A DNA stretch of 45,164 nt from positions 1-45,164 of the forward strand of contig CAKUED010000023.1 in the NCBI GenBank assembly GCA_934646005.1, written 5' to 3'. Below are positions 15,026 to 23,331 of the stretch, piece by piece; position 1 is the first letter of the stretch; each line of letters opens with the position of its first letter. The notes below the pieces were generated by a model. It ran no database searches and was not told the DNA's origin. It saw only the letters and a program-made list of their open reading frames with translations. The position numbers and the translations under genes were made by a program. Source of the stretch: an uncultured Oscillospiraceae bacterium. Its GTDB lineage: Bacteria; Bacillota; Clostridia; Oscillospirales; Oscillospiraceae.

Positions 15026-16528
15026 ATGCGAGGGATACCGTCTTTAATTACGGATATTCGCAAAAAGGTCTTTACCGAGGTCGCGCGGATGGCGTATTCC
15101 GGCGACTATACGCAGATGGAGGACATCCCGTTTCGGATCGTCCCCGGCAGCAGCCCGCTGCACCGCGAGTCGGTGTTTTTGGAGCGCGCCATCGCGGGCG
15201 AGCGCGTGCGGCTGGCGATGGGCTTGTCGCTCCAGCCGGTGCAGCAGCGCACCATGCTGACAGAGGGCATGGATCAGGCGGCGATCGCCGAGCAGTATTA
15301 CGAGCCGCCGCTGGTGAACATCATCCCCTACGCCTGTCACGCCTGCCCCACGCACCGCTACTTTGCGACGGAGCTTTGTCAGGGCTGCCTTGCGGCGTCG
15401 TGCCAGCAGGTGTGCCCCAAGGGCGCGATCAAATTTGTAAACGGCCGCAGCCGCATCACCGAGAGCATCTGCATCAAGTGCGGCAAATGCGCGGCAGCCT
15501 GCCCGTATCACGCCATCGTGCACCTCGAGCGCCCCTGTCAGGCGGCGTGTGGGATGGACGCCATCGGCGTGGACGAATACGGCAAGGCGCAGATCAACTA
15601 TGACCGCTGCGTCTCGTGCGGTCAGTGCCTTGTGAGCTGTCCGTTCGGCGCGATCGTCGATAAGAGCCAGATCTATCAGGTCATCCGCTCCATGCTGGAG
15701 GGCAATGAGGTCATCGCCATCGTCGCCCCGTCGTTCATCGGGCAGTTCGGGCAGAACGTCACCGTGCCGAAATTCGTCGCCGCGATGAAGCAGCTCGGCT
15801 TTGCGGGCGTGATGGAGGTCGCCGTGGGCGCGGACATCTGCGCCATCGAGGAGGCGCGCGACTATCTGGAAAAAGTTCCGCAGACACAGCGCTTTATGGC
15901 GACGTCCTGCTGCCCGTCGTGGCGGATGATGGCGCGGCGGCTGTTCCCGGCGGAGTCCGGCAACATCTCCATGACCTACACGCCCATGGTCTACACCGCG
16001 CGGCTCGCCAAGCGCGAGCATCCGGGCTGCAAGGTCGTGTTCATCGGGCCGTGCGCGGCGAAAAAGCTGGAAGCCATGGACCATGAAATTCGGACCGACG
16101 TCGATTTTGTGCTGACCTATGAAGAACTGATGGGCATTTTTGAGGCAAAAGAGGTCGATTTTTCCGCGCTGGAAGCGGGCGAGGATTTGACCGACGGCAC
16201 GAGCGCGGGACGCGGCTTTGCCGTTGCCGGCGGCGTTGCCGCAGCGGTGCAGGGGCTGATTGAAAAAGAGCACCCCGGCGCGGAGTTCAAGACCCAGCGC
16301 GCCGACGGGCTGCGCGAATGCCGCAAGCTCCTGATGCTCGCCAAGGCGGGCAGGCTCGACGGATACCTCCTGGAAGGCATGGCGTGCCCCGGCGGCTGCG
16401 TCGCGGGCGCGGGCACGGTCATCTCCGCCGCCAGCGCGGCAAAGCAGCTCCAAAAGCATATGCAGCAGGCGAGCGGCACGCAGTGTGACGAAAGCACCTA
16501 CAGTGAGCTTGCTGATCAGTTGAACTAA
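15026..16528 (+). CDS. Monomeric [FeFe] hydrogenase, group B-like
   Basis: 500 aa. It catalyses or senses reversible H2 formation with an H-cluster. N-terminal ~100 residues, then a ferredoxin-like part with many cysteines (~104-205), including CIKCGKCAAAC and CVSCGQCLVSC 4Fe-4S sites. The H-cluster domain has L1 TSCCPSW (293-299), L2 GPCAAKKLE (341-349) and L3 EGMACPGGCVAG (450-461). L2 has GPC instead of MPC and L3 has EGMAC instead of ETMAC, and the GGQP tail of group A is absent; this fits group B (FeFe_hydrog_B1-type). ATG at 15026 follows GGAGGG at 5 bases. First gene of a five-gene operon. The HydEFG maturases are not in the window. Confidence 0.9.
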   Translation: MRGIPSLITDIRKKVFTEVARMAYSGDYTQMEDIPFRIVPGSSPLHRESVFLERAIAGERVRLAMGLSLQPVQQRTMLTEGMDQAAIAEQYYEPPLVNIIPYACHACPTHRYFATELCQGCLAASCQQVCPKGAIKFVNGRSRITESICIKCGKCAAACPYHAIVHLERPCQAACGMDAIGVDEYGKAQINYDRCVSCGQCLVSCPFGAIVDKSQIYQVIRSMLEGNEVIAIVAPSFIGQFGQNVTVPKFVAAMKQLGFAGVMEVAVGADICAIEEARDYLEKVPQTQRFMATSCCPSWRMMARRLFPAESGNISMTYTPMVYTARLAKREHPGCKVVFIGPCAAKKLEAMDHEIRTDVDFVLTYEELMGIFEAKEVDFSALEAGEDLTDGTSAGRGFAVAGGVAAAVQGLIEKEHPGAEFKTQRADGLRECRKLLMLAKAGRLDGYLLEGMACPGGCVAGAGTVISAASAAKQLQKHMQQASGTQCDESTYSELADQLN

Positions 16529-16547
16529 AACAGAAAGTGTGAATCCT

Positions 16548-17063
16548 ATGAAAAATAAAAATGTCCGCCTCATCGTCCGTACCGCCGTCATGCTGGCGCT
16601 GCTGGTCGTATTGCAGGCGGCGACGAAGGCTGCCGGGCAGTTCGTGACCGGCTCGTGCGTGAACGCCGTGCTCGCGGTGAGCGCGTGGATGTGCGGCGTG
16701 TGGGGCGCGCTGGCGGTGGCGGTGCTGTCGCCGTTTGCGGCGTTTTTGCTGGGCGTCGGCCCGCAGCTCATCGCCGTTGTGCCGGTCATCGCGGTGGGCA
16801 ACGCCGTGTATGTGCTGATTTTGTCCCGCGCCCGCGCGCCGAAGGGGCGGCTCATCGCCTCGCCCATCGCGGCGGTCGCCAAATTCCTGACGCTATACCT
16901 GCTGGTGGTGAAGCTGCTGTGCAGCGTCCTGCCGCTGAGTCAGAAGCAGATCATCATGTTCTCCACCATGTTCTCCTGGCCGCAGCTCGTCACGGCGCTC
17001 ATCGGCGCGGCGGTCGCGCTGCTCATCGTCCCGGTGCTGAAGAAAGCACTGCGGGAAGCCTAA
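16548..17063 (+). CDS. ECF S-component-like membrane protein
   Basis: About 171 aa with five or six hydrophobic segments. The layout (RTAVMLALLVVLQAATK first helix, no large loops, ~170 aa) resembles substrate-binding S components of energy-coupling-factor vitamin transporters. No ECF ATPase or T component is in the window, so it would share a common energising module. ATG at 16548 is preferred; GTG at 16539 is possible. Ribosome site weak. 19 bases after the hydrogenase and 27 before the ASKHA gene. Inference: uptake of a cofactor precursor or metal needed by its neighbours; substrate unknown. Confidence 0.7.
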   Translation: MKNKNVRLIVRTAVMLALLVVLQAATKAAGQFVTGSCVNAVLAVSAWMCGVWGALAVAVLSPFAAFLLGVGPQLIAVVPVIAVGNAVYVLILSRARAPKGRLIASPIAAVAKFLTLYLLVVKLLCSVLPLSQKQIIMFSTMFSWPQLVTALIGAAVALLIVPVLKKALREA

Positions 17064-17090
17064 ATATACGGAAAAGAAAGGAAGAACCCC

Positions 17091-19013
17091 ATGTATCAGG
17101 TCACATTCCGCTTTGAAAATAACGCGCCGGAGGTCGTCGTGACCGCCGCGCCCGACTCTACGCTCCTGGATGTGGCGCGCAGCGCCAACGTCGCCATCGA
17201 CGCGCCGTGCTCCGGCAACGGCTCGTGCGGCAAGTGCCGCGTGAAGCTGGTGGAGGGCGCGGTGGACGGCCCGAAAACCGGGCATATCACCGAGGAGGAG
17301 TACGCCGAGGGCTGGCGGCTGAGCTGCGCGAGCAAGGTCGCGTCCGACGTGGTGATCTTAGTGCCGGACATTGCGTCCGCATACCAGAGCCGCATGAAAA
17401 CGGCAGACCTCTCGTCCCCGCAGGAGCTGGAAATTTTCCGCGCGCTGGAGGAAAAGGTCCGCGCGGCGGGCATCCCGTTTGAAAATACGTTCGTGCAGGT
17501 CGAGCTGACGATGGACGAGCCGACGCTGGACGACACCATGCCCGACACCGAGCGCCTCATCTGGGCGCTTCAGGCGCAGGGCTATGAAACCGTCAAGCTG
17601 CGCTATCCCGCCGTCAAAAAGCTTGCGCACACGCTGCGCGAGGGGAATTTCCATGTTTTCGCGGCGGGTCTGGTCGAAAACGATGTACTCACCGTGCTGG
17701 ACGTGACGGCGGACGAGCAGCCGATGTACGGCTGCGCCATCGACATCGGCACAACGACCGTCACGGGCGTGCTGCTGGATCTGAAAACGGGCGAAATTAA
17801 GGCAAAAGCGTCCTCCGGCAACGGGCAAATTCGGTACGGCGCGGACGTTATCAACCGCATCGTCGAGCAGCAGAAGCCGGGCGGCATCGCGCGCCTTCAG
17901 GACGCGATCGTGAAGGAAACGCTCCTGCCGCTCATCGCCGTGATGTGCAAGTCCGCCGGGACGACCGCCGGGCGCATCCTGCGCATGAGCATCGCGTCGA
18001 ACACCACGATGAACCATCTGCTCCTCGGCGTGGACGCGAACCCCGTGCGCATGGAACCTTACATCCCCACGTTCTTCCGCTGGGACGGGCTTCAGGCGCA
18101 GGAGCTGCGGCTGCCCGCGAACGCGGCGGCGCAGGTGCGCCTCGCGCCCAACATCGGCTCGTATGTGGGCGGCGATATTACCGCCGGCGCGTTCACCACG
18201 GGGCTTTGGGATCAGGACGAATTTTCCCTCTTTATTGACCTCGGCACGAACGGCGAGCTCGTGTTCGGCAACCGCGACTTTATGATGTCCTGCGCGTGCT
18301 CGGCAGGTCCTGCCTTTGAGGGCGGCGATATTTCCTGCGGTATGCGCGCAACCGACGGCGCGATCGAAGCCGTCACCATCGACAAGGAGACCATGACCCC
18401 CACGCTCAGGATCGTGGGCGACGCGGGGCAGAAGCCCGTGGGTCTTTGCGGTTCGGGCATCATCGACGTCATCGCGGAGCTGTACCGCACGTCGATCATC
18501 TCCGCCAAGGGGCAGTTTGTGCGCGAGGGTGCGCGCGTGGCGCATGACGCGCACGGCATGGGGCGCTACATTCTGGCGACCGCCGCCGAGAGCGAGACCG
18601 GGCGCGAGATCGCCATCACCGAGGTGGACATCGAGTCCTTCATCCGCGCGAAAGCCGCCATTTTCTCCGCCATCCACACGATGCTCGCCTCGCTCGATAT
18701 GGACGTGAGCGTGCTGGAGCACGTCTACGTCGCGGGCGGCATCGGCTCGGGCATCAACATGGAAAACGCCGTGCGCATCGGGATGCTGCCGGATATTGAC
18801 CGGTCGCTGTTTGAGTATGTGGGCAATTCCTCGCTCGCGGGCGCGTATGCCATGACGCTCTCCGACGCGGCGGATGAAAAAATTCACGAGCTGGCGCAGG
18901 GCATGACGTATCTGGAGCTGTCCACCCATCCGGGGTATATGGACGAGTTCGTGGCGGCGTGCTTCCTGCCGCATACCGACGCGGGGCTGTTCCCGTCGAG
19001 CGTACAGGAGTGA
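17091..19013 (+). CDS. 2Fe-2S/ASKHA (DUF4445) protein, reductive activator of corrinoid proteins-like
   Basis: 640 aa. Residues 1-95 are a plant-type 2Fe-2S ferredoxin: Cys40, Cys46, Cys49 and Cys79. A linker follows, then from ~218 an actin-like ATPase (ASKHA) fold: IDIGTTTVTG phosphate-1 motif, LFIDLGTNGELV phosphate-2, VAGGIGSG adenosine motif. This is the layout of RACo-type activators, which use ATP to drive reduction of Co(II) corrinoid proteins back to Co(I). ATG follows AAAGGAAG at 8 bases. Known partners (corrinoid protein, methyltransferase) are not in the window, which is unusual. Its stop and the DUF3786 start are 3 bases apart. Confidence 0.9.
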   Translation: MYQVTFRFENNAPEVVVTAAPDSTLLDVARSANVAIDAPCSGNGSCGKCRVKLVEGAVDGPKTGHITEEEYAEGWRLSCASKVASDVVILVPDIASAYQSRMKTADLSSPQELEIFRALEEKVRAAGIPFENTFVQVELTMDEPTLDDTMPDTERLIWALQAQGYETVKLRYPAVKKLAHTLREGNFHVFAAGLVENDVLTVLDVTADEQPMYGCAIDIGTTTVTGVLLDLKTGEIKAKASSGNGQIRYGADVINRIVEQQKPGGIARLQDAIVKETLLPLIAVMCKSAGTTAGRILRMSIASNTTMNHLLLGVDANPVRMEPYIPTFFRWDGLQAQELRLPANAAAQVRLAPNIGSYVGGDITAGAFTTGLWDQDEFSLFIDLGTNGELVFGNRDFMMSCACSAGPAFEGGDISCGMRATDGAIEAVTIDKETMTPTLRIVGDAGQKPVGLCGSGIIDVIAELYRTSIISAKGQFVREGARVAHDAHGMGRYILATAAESETGREIAITEVDIESFIRAKAAIFSAIHTMLASLDMDVSVLEHVYVAGGIGSGINMENAVRIGMLPDIDRSLFEYVGNSSLAGAYAMTLSDAADEKIHELAQGMTYLELSTHPGYMDEFVAACFLPHTDAGLFPSSVQE

Positions 19014-19016
19014 GCG

Positions 19017-19637
19017 ATGGAAGTTCAGAACAACAAGGAACAGGTGCCGTTTGAGCACTATCTGGCGCGCTACCGCGTGCTCGACCCCGGCGAGGTATCG
19101 CGCCGCACCGGCGCGGAATTTGACGAACAGGCGGGCGTATTCACGCTGTGCCTGCTCGGCACGACCTACCGCCTGCACTGGCCGGAATACGCCATTGAAG
19201 CGGACCGCGAGCGGGCGCTCGCGCTCGGCAGCCTGCCGTGCCAGACGTTTCTGCTGCGCTTTCTGCTGGAGGGCAGCGCGGCGCAGCCGTCGAATCATTT
19301 CGTCACGTTCCGCGAAATGCCGTGGGGCGAGATGTACATCCAGCCCTACACCGGCAGATGCCTGACCCGCGCGGCGTTCTCGTTCGGTACGCGCGTGGCG
19401 GCATTCTCCGCCGCGTGCGAAAAGCTGGGCGCGGCGCGCCTTTCGCACGGCGACGCGGGGTATGAGTTTACCCTCCTGCCGGGCTATCGGATGCAGCTCA
19501 TGGTCTGGGCGGGGGACGATGAGTTCCCGCCGAACAGCCAAATTCTCTATACCGATAATTTCGCCTCCGGCTTTGCCGCCGAGGACCGCGTGGTGGCGGG
19601 CGATCTGCTCATCACCGCCATCAAGATGCAGATGTAA
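19017..19637 (+). CDS. DUF3786 domain protein
   Basis: 206 aa, soluble. The pattern (FEHYLARYRVLDPGEVSRRTGAEFDE, SNHFVTFREMPWGEMY, a Gly-rich centre, and LMVWAGDDEFPPNSQILYTDNF near the end) matches DUF3786 as remembered. The family is found in anaerobes, often near corrinoid or one-carbon genes; its biochemistry is unknown. It has no signal peptide or membrane segment. The ATG sits 3 bases after the ASKHA gene stop, so translation is likely coupled. Confidence 0.82.
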   Translation: MEVQNNKEQVPFEHYLARYRVLDPGEVSRRTGAEFDEQAGVFTLCLLGTTYRLHWPEYAIEADRERALALGSLPCQTFLLRFLLEGSAAQPSNHFVTFREMPWGEMYIQPYTGRCLTRAAFSFGTRVAAFSAACEKLGAARLSHGDAGYEFTLLPGYRMQLMVWAGDDEFPPNSQILYTDNFASGFAAEDRVVAGDLLITAIKMQM

Positions 19638-19651
19638 AAGGAGAGACCGCT

Positions 19652-20617
19652 TTGGAACTGATCTATAAAAATCTCAAGGGCACGCTGGAAAAGCTCACCG
19701 TCACGGACGAGGAGGTCGATCGCCAGCTTACGAAATTACAGCAGCAGACGCCGCGCGTGCGCCCGGTCACGGATCGCGCCGCGCAGTCCGGCGACGAGAT
19801 CGTGCTCGACTACGCCGGGAGCGTGGACGGCGTGCCGTTTGAGGGCGGCACGGCGCAGGGGCAGACGCTCGTGCTCGGCAGCGGGATGTTCATCCCCGGC
19901 TTTGAGGACCAGCTCATCGGGCACAGCGTGGGCGACCATGTGACTGTGCGCGTGACGTTCCCCAAGGACTACCGCGCGACGGAGCTTGCCGGTAAGGACG
20001 CCGAGTTTGCCTGCACCATCCACGAAATTCACGAGCGTTCGAGCTACGCGCTGGACGATACGTTTGCAAAAGAGGTCGGACAGTGCGAAAATTACGCCGA
20101 AATGCGCGAAAAAATGCGCCGGAGCTTGCAGGAATTTTATGACGAGCGGGCGGAGCTGGATCTTCAGGACCGCCTGATGCGCCAGGCGGCGGCAACGCTC
20201 ACCTACACACCGACCGACGCGGAGCTCTCCGACGCGGTGGACGCGCAGCTTCGCACCGTCGAGGCGCAGCTTGCCCAGCGCGGGCTGACGCTGGAGCAGT
20301 ACTGCCAGTTTACCGGCAGCACCATGGACGCGCTCCGCGCCGATGCAAAGCCGGAGGCGGAGATAAGTCTGCGCATTCAGAAAACTGCCGAGCTCATCGC
20401 CGCGCTCGAGGGGCTGCGCGAGACCGAGGCGGAGCTGGCGCAGGAGTACGCCGTGGTCTGCCGCCAGAACGGCATGACGATGGAGCAGCTCAAGCCCTAC
20501 GTCAACGACGAATTTGAGCAGGCGGTGCGCCAGAACGCCCGCCTCAAAAAAGCCATCCGCTTCGTCCGCGACCACGCCGAAGTGACCGAAAAACCCGACC
20601 AGCCGAGCAAAGAATAA
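19652..20617 (+). CDS. Trigger-factor-like peptidyl-prolyl isomerase lacking the ribosome-binding domain
   Basis: 321 aa. Residues ~40-130 form an FKBP-type PPIase domain (DEIVLDYAGSVDGVPFEGG, IPGFEDQLIGHSVGDH, the trigger factor signature). Residues ~130-310 form the helical trigger factor C-terminal chaperone domain. The N-terminal ribosome-docking domain (GFRKGKxP signature) is missing; full trigger factor is ~430 aa. The start is TTG at 19652, with AAGGAGAG 8-9 bases upstream. Last gene before a terminator. Inference: a dedicated foldase for the operon's metalloproteins rather than the housekeeping trigger factor. Confidence 0.88.
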   Translation: MELIYKNLKGTLEKLTVTDEEVDRQLTKLQQQTPRVRPVTDRAAQSGDEIVLDYAGSVDGVPFEGGTAQGQTLVLGSGMFIPGFEDQLIGHSVGDHVTVRVTFPKDYRATELAGKDAEFACTIHEIHERSSYALDDTFAKEVGQCENYAEMREKMRRSLQEFYDERAELDLQDRLMRQAAATLTYTPTDAELSDAVDAQLRTVEAQLAQRGLTLEQYCQFTGSTMDALRADAKPEAEISLRIQKTAELIAALEGLRETEAELAQEYAVVCRQNGMTMEQLKPYVNDEFEQAVRQNARLKKAIRFVRDHAEVTEKPDQPSKE

Positions 20618-20620
20618 CGC

Positions 20621-20658
20621 AAAATGACCTCCCGACCGCAGTCAGGAGGTCATTTTTT
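20621..20658. terminator. Terminator ending the hydrogenase operon (possibly bidirectional)
   Basis: AAAATGACCTCC..GAC / GTC..GGAGGTCATTTT with a CGCA loop and one C-A mismatch, then a T run. It lies between the convergent operon and the anti-sigma gene. Confidence 0.85.
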
Positions 20659-20661
20659 GTT

Positions 20662-21492
20662 TCACTTCGTCGAAGCAAGCGGAAAATTGCATCGAATATA
20701 GACGTCGAAGCCTGTATGCTCTGTTTCGCCGCTCTCGTCGGGGGCGGTGAACCAGTGGGTGGCTAGGAGGAGGACGTCGGGATCATCGGGTGCATAATAC
20801 ACATCCGCGGGGGCGGCGTTGGTGGCGAGGTCGCCGGTGGGGATGGTGTCGTTGCCGGTAAAGTCCGCCGTGCCTGCGAGGACGAAGCCCTCCGGCGCGC
20901 TGCCCTCGATGCGGTTTCCGTAGCGCGCATCCGCTGCGTCATGCGCTTGCTCCGGGATGTCCGTGCCGACGCTTGCCGTCCACATGGAAATGTAGTATTC
21001 GCCATGATAACAGATGAGGTTTCTGCCGCGCAGGCGCGCGTCTACATAGCGGGCGTAGGCGTTGTGCGGAGGCGTTGCGGTGAGCGTCCCGGTCTCGTCC
21101 ACCGTGCCGTCGGTGCGCACCTCCTGATAGACGTAGATCCACTCCGGCACGTCCGGGTTTTCGTAATACGGGCAGTTTTCAAAGCCGCCCTCGACGTCGG
21201 TCGTCCCTGCGAGGGTAAAACCGTCCGGCAGCGTGTCGGAGACGGACAGGTGCGGGGAGATGATATACGTCCTGCCATCGACCGTAAAATGCTGCGGTCC
21301 GTCGGCATCGGCGCTGCGCGGCGTTTGCGCTGTGCGGTGCAAAAACGGGATCGTCAGCGCGGCAGCAAGGCACAGGCAGGCGGCAAGCGCGAGCCATTTG
21401 CCGCGCGCGCGGCGGGGCTTGCGCTGCTCCGCCTCTTCGACGTAATCCTCTCGAATCTCACCCAAAACCTCATAAAATTGTTCGCTTTTCAT
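20662..21492 (-). CDS. Putative membrane anti-sigma factor
   Basis: 276 aa. Cytoplasmic N-terminus of ~32 residues, one membrane segment (~33-50, WLALAACLCLAAALTIPFL) and an extracytoplasmic domain of ~225 residues containing two similar strands (PDGFTLAGTTD and PEGFVLAGTAD). The ATG overlaps the sigma-factor stop by 4 bases, the classic sigma/anti-sigma arrangement. The extracellular domain resembles DUF4367-type sensors only loosely. Inference: it holds the sigma factor at the membrane until an envelope signal is sensed. No zinc-binding HxxxCxxC motif is seen. Confidence 0.75.
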   Translation of the reverse strand: MKSEQFYEVLGEIREDYVEEAEQRKPRRARGKWLALAACLCLAAALTIPFLHRTAQTPRSADADGPQHFTVDGRTYIISPHLSVSDTLPDGFTLAGTTDVEGGFENCPYYENPDVPEWIYVYQEVRTDGTVDETGTLTATPPHNAYARYVDARLRGRNLICYHGEYYISMWTASVGTDIPEQAHDAADARYGNRIEGSAPEGFVLAGTADFTGNDTIPTGDLATNAAPADVYYAPDDPDVLLLATHWFTAPDESGETEHTGFDVYIRCNFPLASTK

Positions 21493-22049
21493 ATCGAAAA
21501 CCCCCGTTTCAAGAGCTCTTTACGCAGCACCTTGCGCAGGCGGCTGAGCGTCATCGTGACCGCGCCGGGCGTCATGCCGCAGCGGGCGGCGATGTCCGCG
21601 ACGCTGTCCGTGCGCCAGTAGCGGCAGATGAACATGCTGCGCTTTTCGGGCGAAAGCTGCGACAAAAAGTCGTTAATGGCAGAGATCAGCGCGGCTTCTT
21701 CAACCTTTCGTTCCACGTCCTCCGCGCCGGACACGACCTCCGCCAGCTCGTCCAGCACTGCCGGGAGCACCCCGCCGCCGCGCTTTTCAGCGGTATTCTG
21801 CCGCCAGCGGTTCAGCGACAGATTGCGGACGATTTTGCCCAAAAATGTCGATAAAATGCGCGGTTTGTGCGGCGGCATGGCGTTCCACGCGCGAAGATAG
21901 GTGTCGTTGACGCACTCCTCCGCGTCTGCCCGGTCGCCGAGAATATTCGCGGCGATGGCAGCGCAGTAGCCGCCGTATTTTTCCGATGTAGCCGAGATCG
22001 CGCGCTCGTCCCGATCCCAGTAGAGCTGCACGATCGCTGTGTCCTCCAT
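21489..22049 (-). CDS. ECF-type RNA polymerase sigma factor
   Basis: 186 aa, the length of ECF sigma factors. Region 2 is at ~25-95 (ADAEECVNDTYLRAWNAMPP) and region 4 helix-turn-helix at ~140-180 (VADIAARCGMTPGAVTMTLSRLRKVLRKEL). It directs RNA polymerase to stress or envelope promoters. ATG at 22049; AAAGGATGG lies about 14 bases upstream, rather far. Co-transcribed with the anti-sigma gene. No self-type promoter was identified with confidence. Confidence 0.9.
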   Translation of the reverse strand: MEDTAIVQLYWDRDERAISATSEKYGGYCAAIAANILGDRADAEECVNDTYLRAWNAMPPHKPRILSTFLGKIVRNLSLNRWRQNTAEKRGGGVLPAVLDELAEVVSGAEDVERKVEEAALISAINDFLSQLSPEKRSMFICRYWRTDSVADIAARCGMTPGAVTMTLSRLRKVLRKELLKRGFSI

Positions 22050-22114
22050 GGCTCTGTCACCATCCTTTCACCCTTGTACACCGTGTTTGGGGAGAAATCT
22101 CACGAAAATTTCAG

Positions 22115-22152
22115 AAAAAACGCGCCTGTAGGGAATTTTTCCGTACAGGCGC
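22115..22152 (-). terminator. Terminator of the ylmH-DUF896-MBOAT-DHHW operon
   Basis: On the minus strand GCGCCTGTA / TACAGGCGC stem with a GG/CC extension, followed by GTTTTTTC, just after the DHHW gene stop at 22158. Confidence 0.85.
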
Positions 22153-22157
22153 AGGGT

Positions 22158-23315
22158 TTACTGCAAATTGCCGTTGCCGGTGAGCGTCAGGCAGCTCACG
22201 TCGTCGCGCAGGACGAGCACGACCTCGGGCTGGTAGTCTTGCAAATACTCCGTGAGCGTTTTTTCGGAATAGTGCCGGAAGTCGAGGCTGCGCGTCTCGT
22301 CAAAGCTCTGGTAGATCAGCGCCTCGACGGGATTCGTGAACGAATCGCCCACGAGGAGCAGGCTCGGCAGCGCCGGGCGGTCGGTTTTCAGGATGGTCTC
22401 ACCGATGTCGCCGCCCATGTAAGCTGCATAAAAAACTGTTTTCTGTGAATTTTCATCCACATCGATGAGCGGCACGTCCGACGGCGTGCCGTTGTCGAAG
22501 CGTGTATAAGGAATACTGGGCGTGTAGAATGCAAGCGATTCGTGCAGGCGCGACTGCCCGAAAAGCTCGCGTCCGTAGGTGCCTAAAAACGCGTTTTTTG
22601 CGTCCGAAATGGTGTTTTTCATGTGCAAAACGCCCCATTTTTGAACGCTCGGTTGCACGCAGACGGATTCGTAAACAAAATCTGCGCCGTACAGGTTAAA
22701 ATGATGGTCGGTCGAAAAATAGAGTTTTTCGGCGCGCGCGGTCAGCTCACTCGTCAGGTCGAGTGCGGGGACGTCTGCGTCTTGCAGCGCGGCGAGGAGC
22801 GCGGACGATGCCGCGTCCAGATACGCGCCGTCGTCCGTCATCCAATCCGGGTAGCGGTCACGCAGGACGGAGCGCTGCTCCGGGACGTGGATGTAGAGGA
22901 ACGTGCCGCCGTAGCCCTCGACCGCGTTCTGCACGGCGGACAGGCGCGCGGCGATGGTCTGCGCGTCGGTTTCCAGCTGCGCCTTGCCGATGGTTTTTCC
23001 CAGCGGTTCGGGCAGGAGCGCGGTTTCGGTGGACACGACGCCATTCACGACCGGCTGCTTTCGCAGCAGCGACAGGCGCGTGGAGAGCATCAAAAGCCGG
23101 TCGCGCCCGACGAAGTGGTCGCGCAGGCAATCCTCCAAATCGGACGCGGCGCTGCCGGACAGGACGGACTGCGCCGTGACCTCCGGCGCGCCCGCGAGGG
23201 CGCGGTTTTCGTACAGCGACCAGCCGGAGGCGCTGCGGTAGCGCGCGAGCGTCAACACGCCGCCGCCGAGCAGCGCCAGCAGGAGGACGGCGAGGAAGGC
23301 TTTTTTGAGTTTCAT
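22158..23315 (-). CDS. DHHW-family (AlgJ/AlgX-like) protein
   Basis: 385 aa. An N-terminal uncleaved signal or membrane anchor (~4-25) is followed by an extracytoplasmic SGNH-hydrolase-like domain with the STDHHFN motif (DHH) near the middle. Such proteins work with MBOAT acyltransferases: the MBOAT moves acetyl groups across the membrane and the partner places them on a polysaccharide. The MBOAT gene lies immediately upstream (16-base gap). ATG at 23315 is used because GGAGGG sits 7 bases upstream; the open frame extends 10 codons further. Followed by a terminator. Confidence 0.88.
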   Translation of the reverse strand: MKLKKAFLAVLLLALLGGGVLTLARYRSASGWSLYENRALAGAPEVTAQSVLSGSAASDLEDCLRDHFVGRDRLLMLSTRLSLLRKQPVVNGVVSTETALLPEPLGKTIGKAQLETDAQTIAARLSAVQNAVEGYGGTFLYIHVPEQRSVLRDRYPDWMTDDGAYLDAASSALLAALQDADVPALDLTSELTARAEKLYFSTDHHFNLYGADFVYESVCVQPSVQKWGVLHMKNTISDAKNAFLGTYGRELFGQSRLHESLAFYTPSIPYTRFDNGTPSDVPLIDVDENSQKTVFYAAYMGGDIGETILKTDRPALPSLLLVGDSFTNPVEALIYQSFDETRSLDFRHYSEKTLTEYLQDYQPEVVLVLRDDVSCLTLTGNGNLQ

Positions 23316-23331
23316 CGGCGACCCTCCATAC

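Noticed and set aside
17358..19541. Long open frame (727 codons) opposite the ASKHA gene
   Set aside because: Antisense shadow; composition typical of a reversed GC-rich gene.
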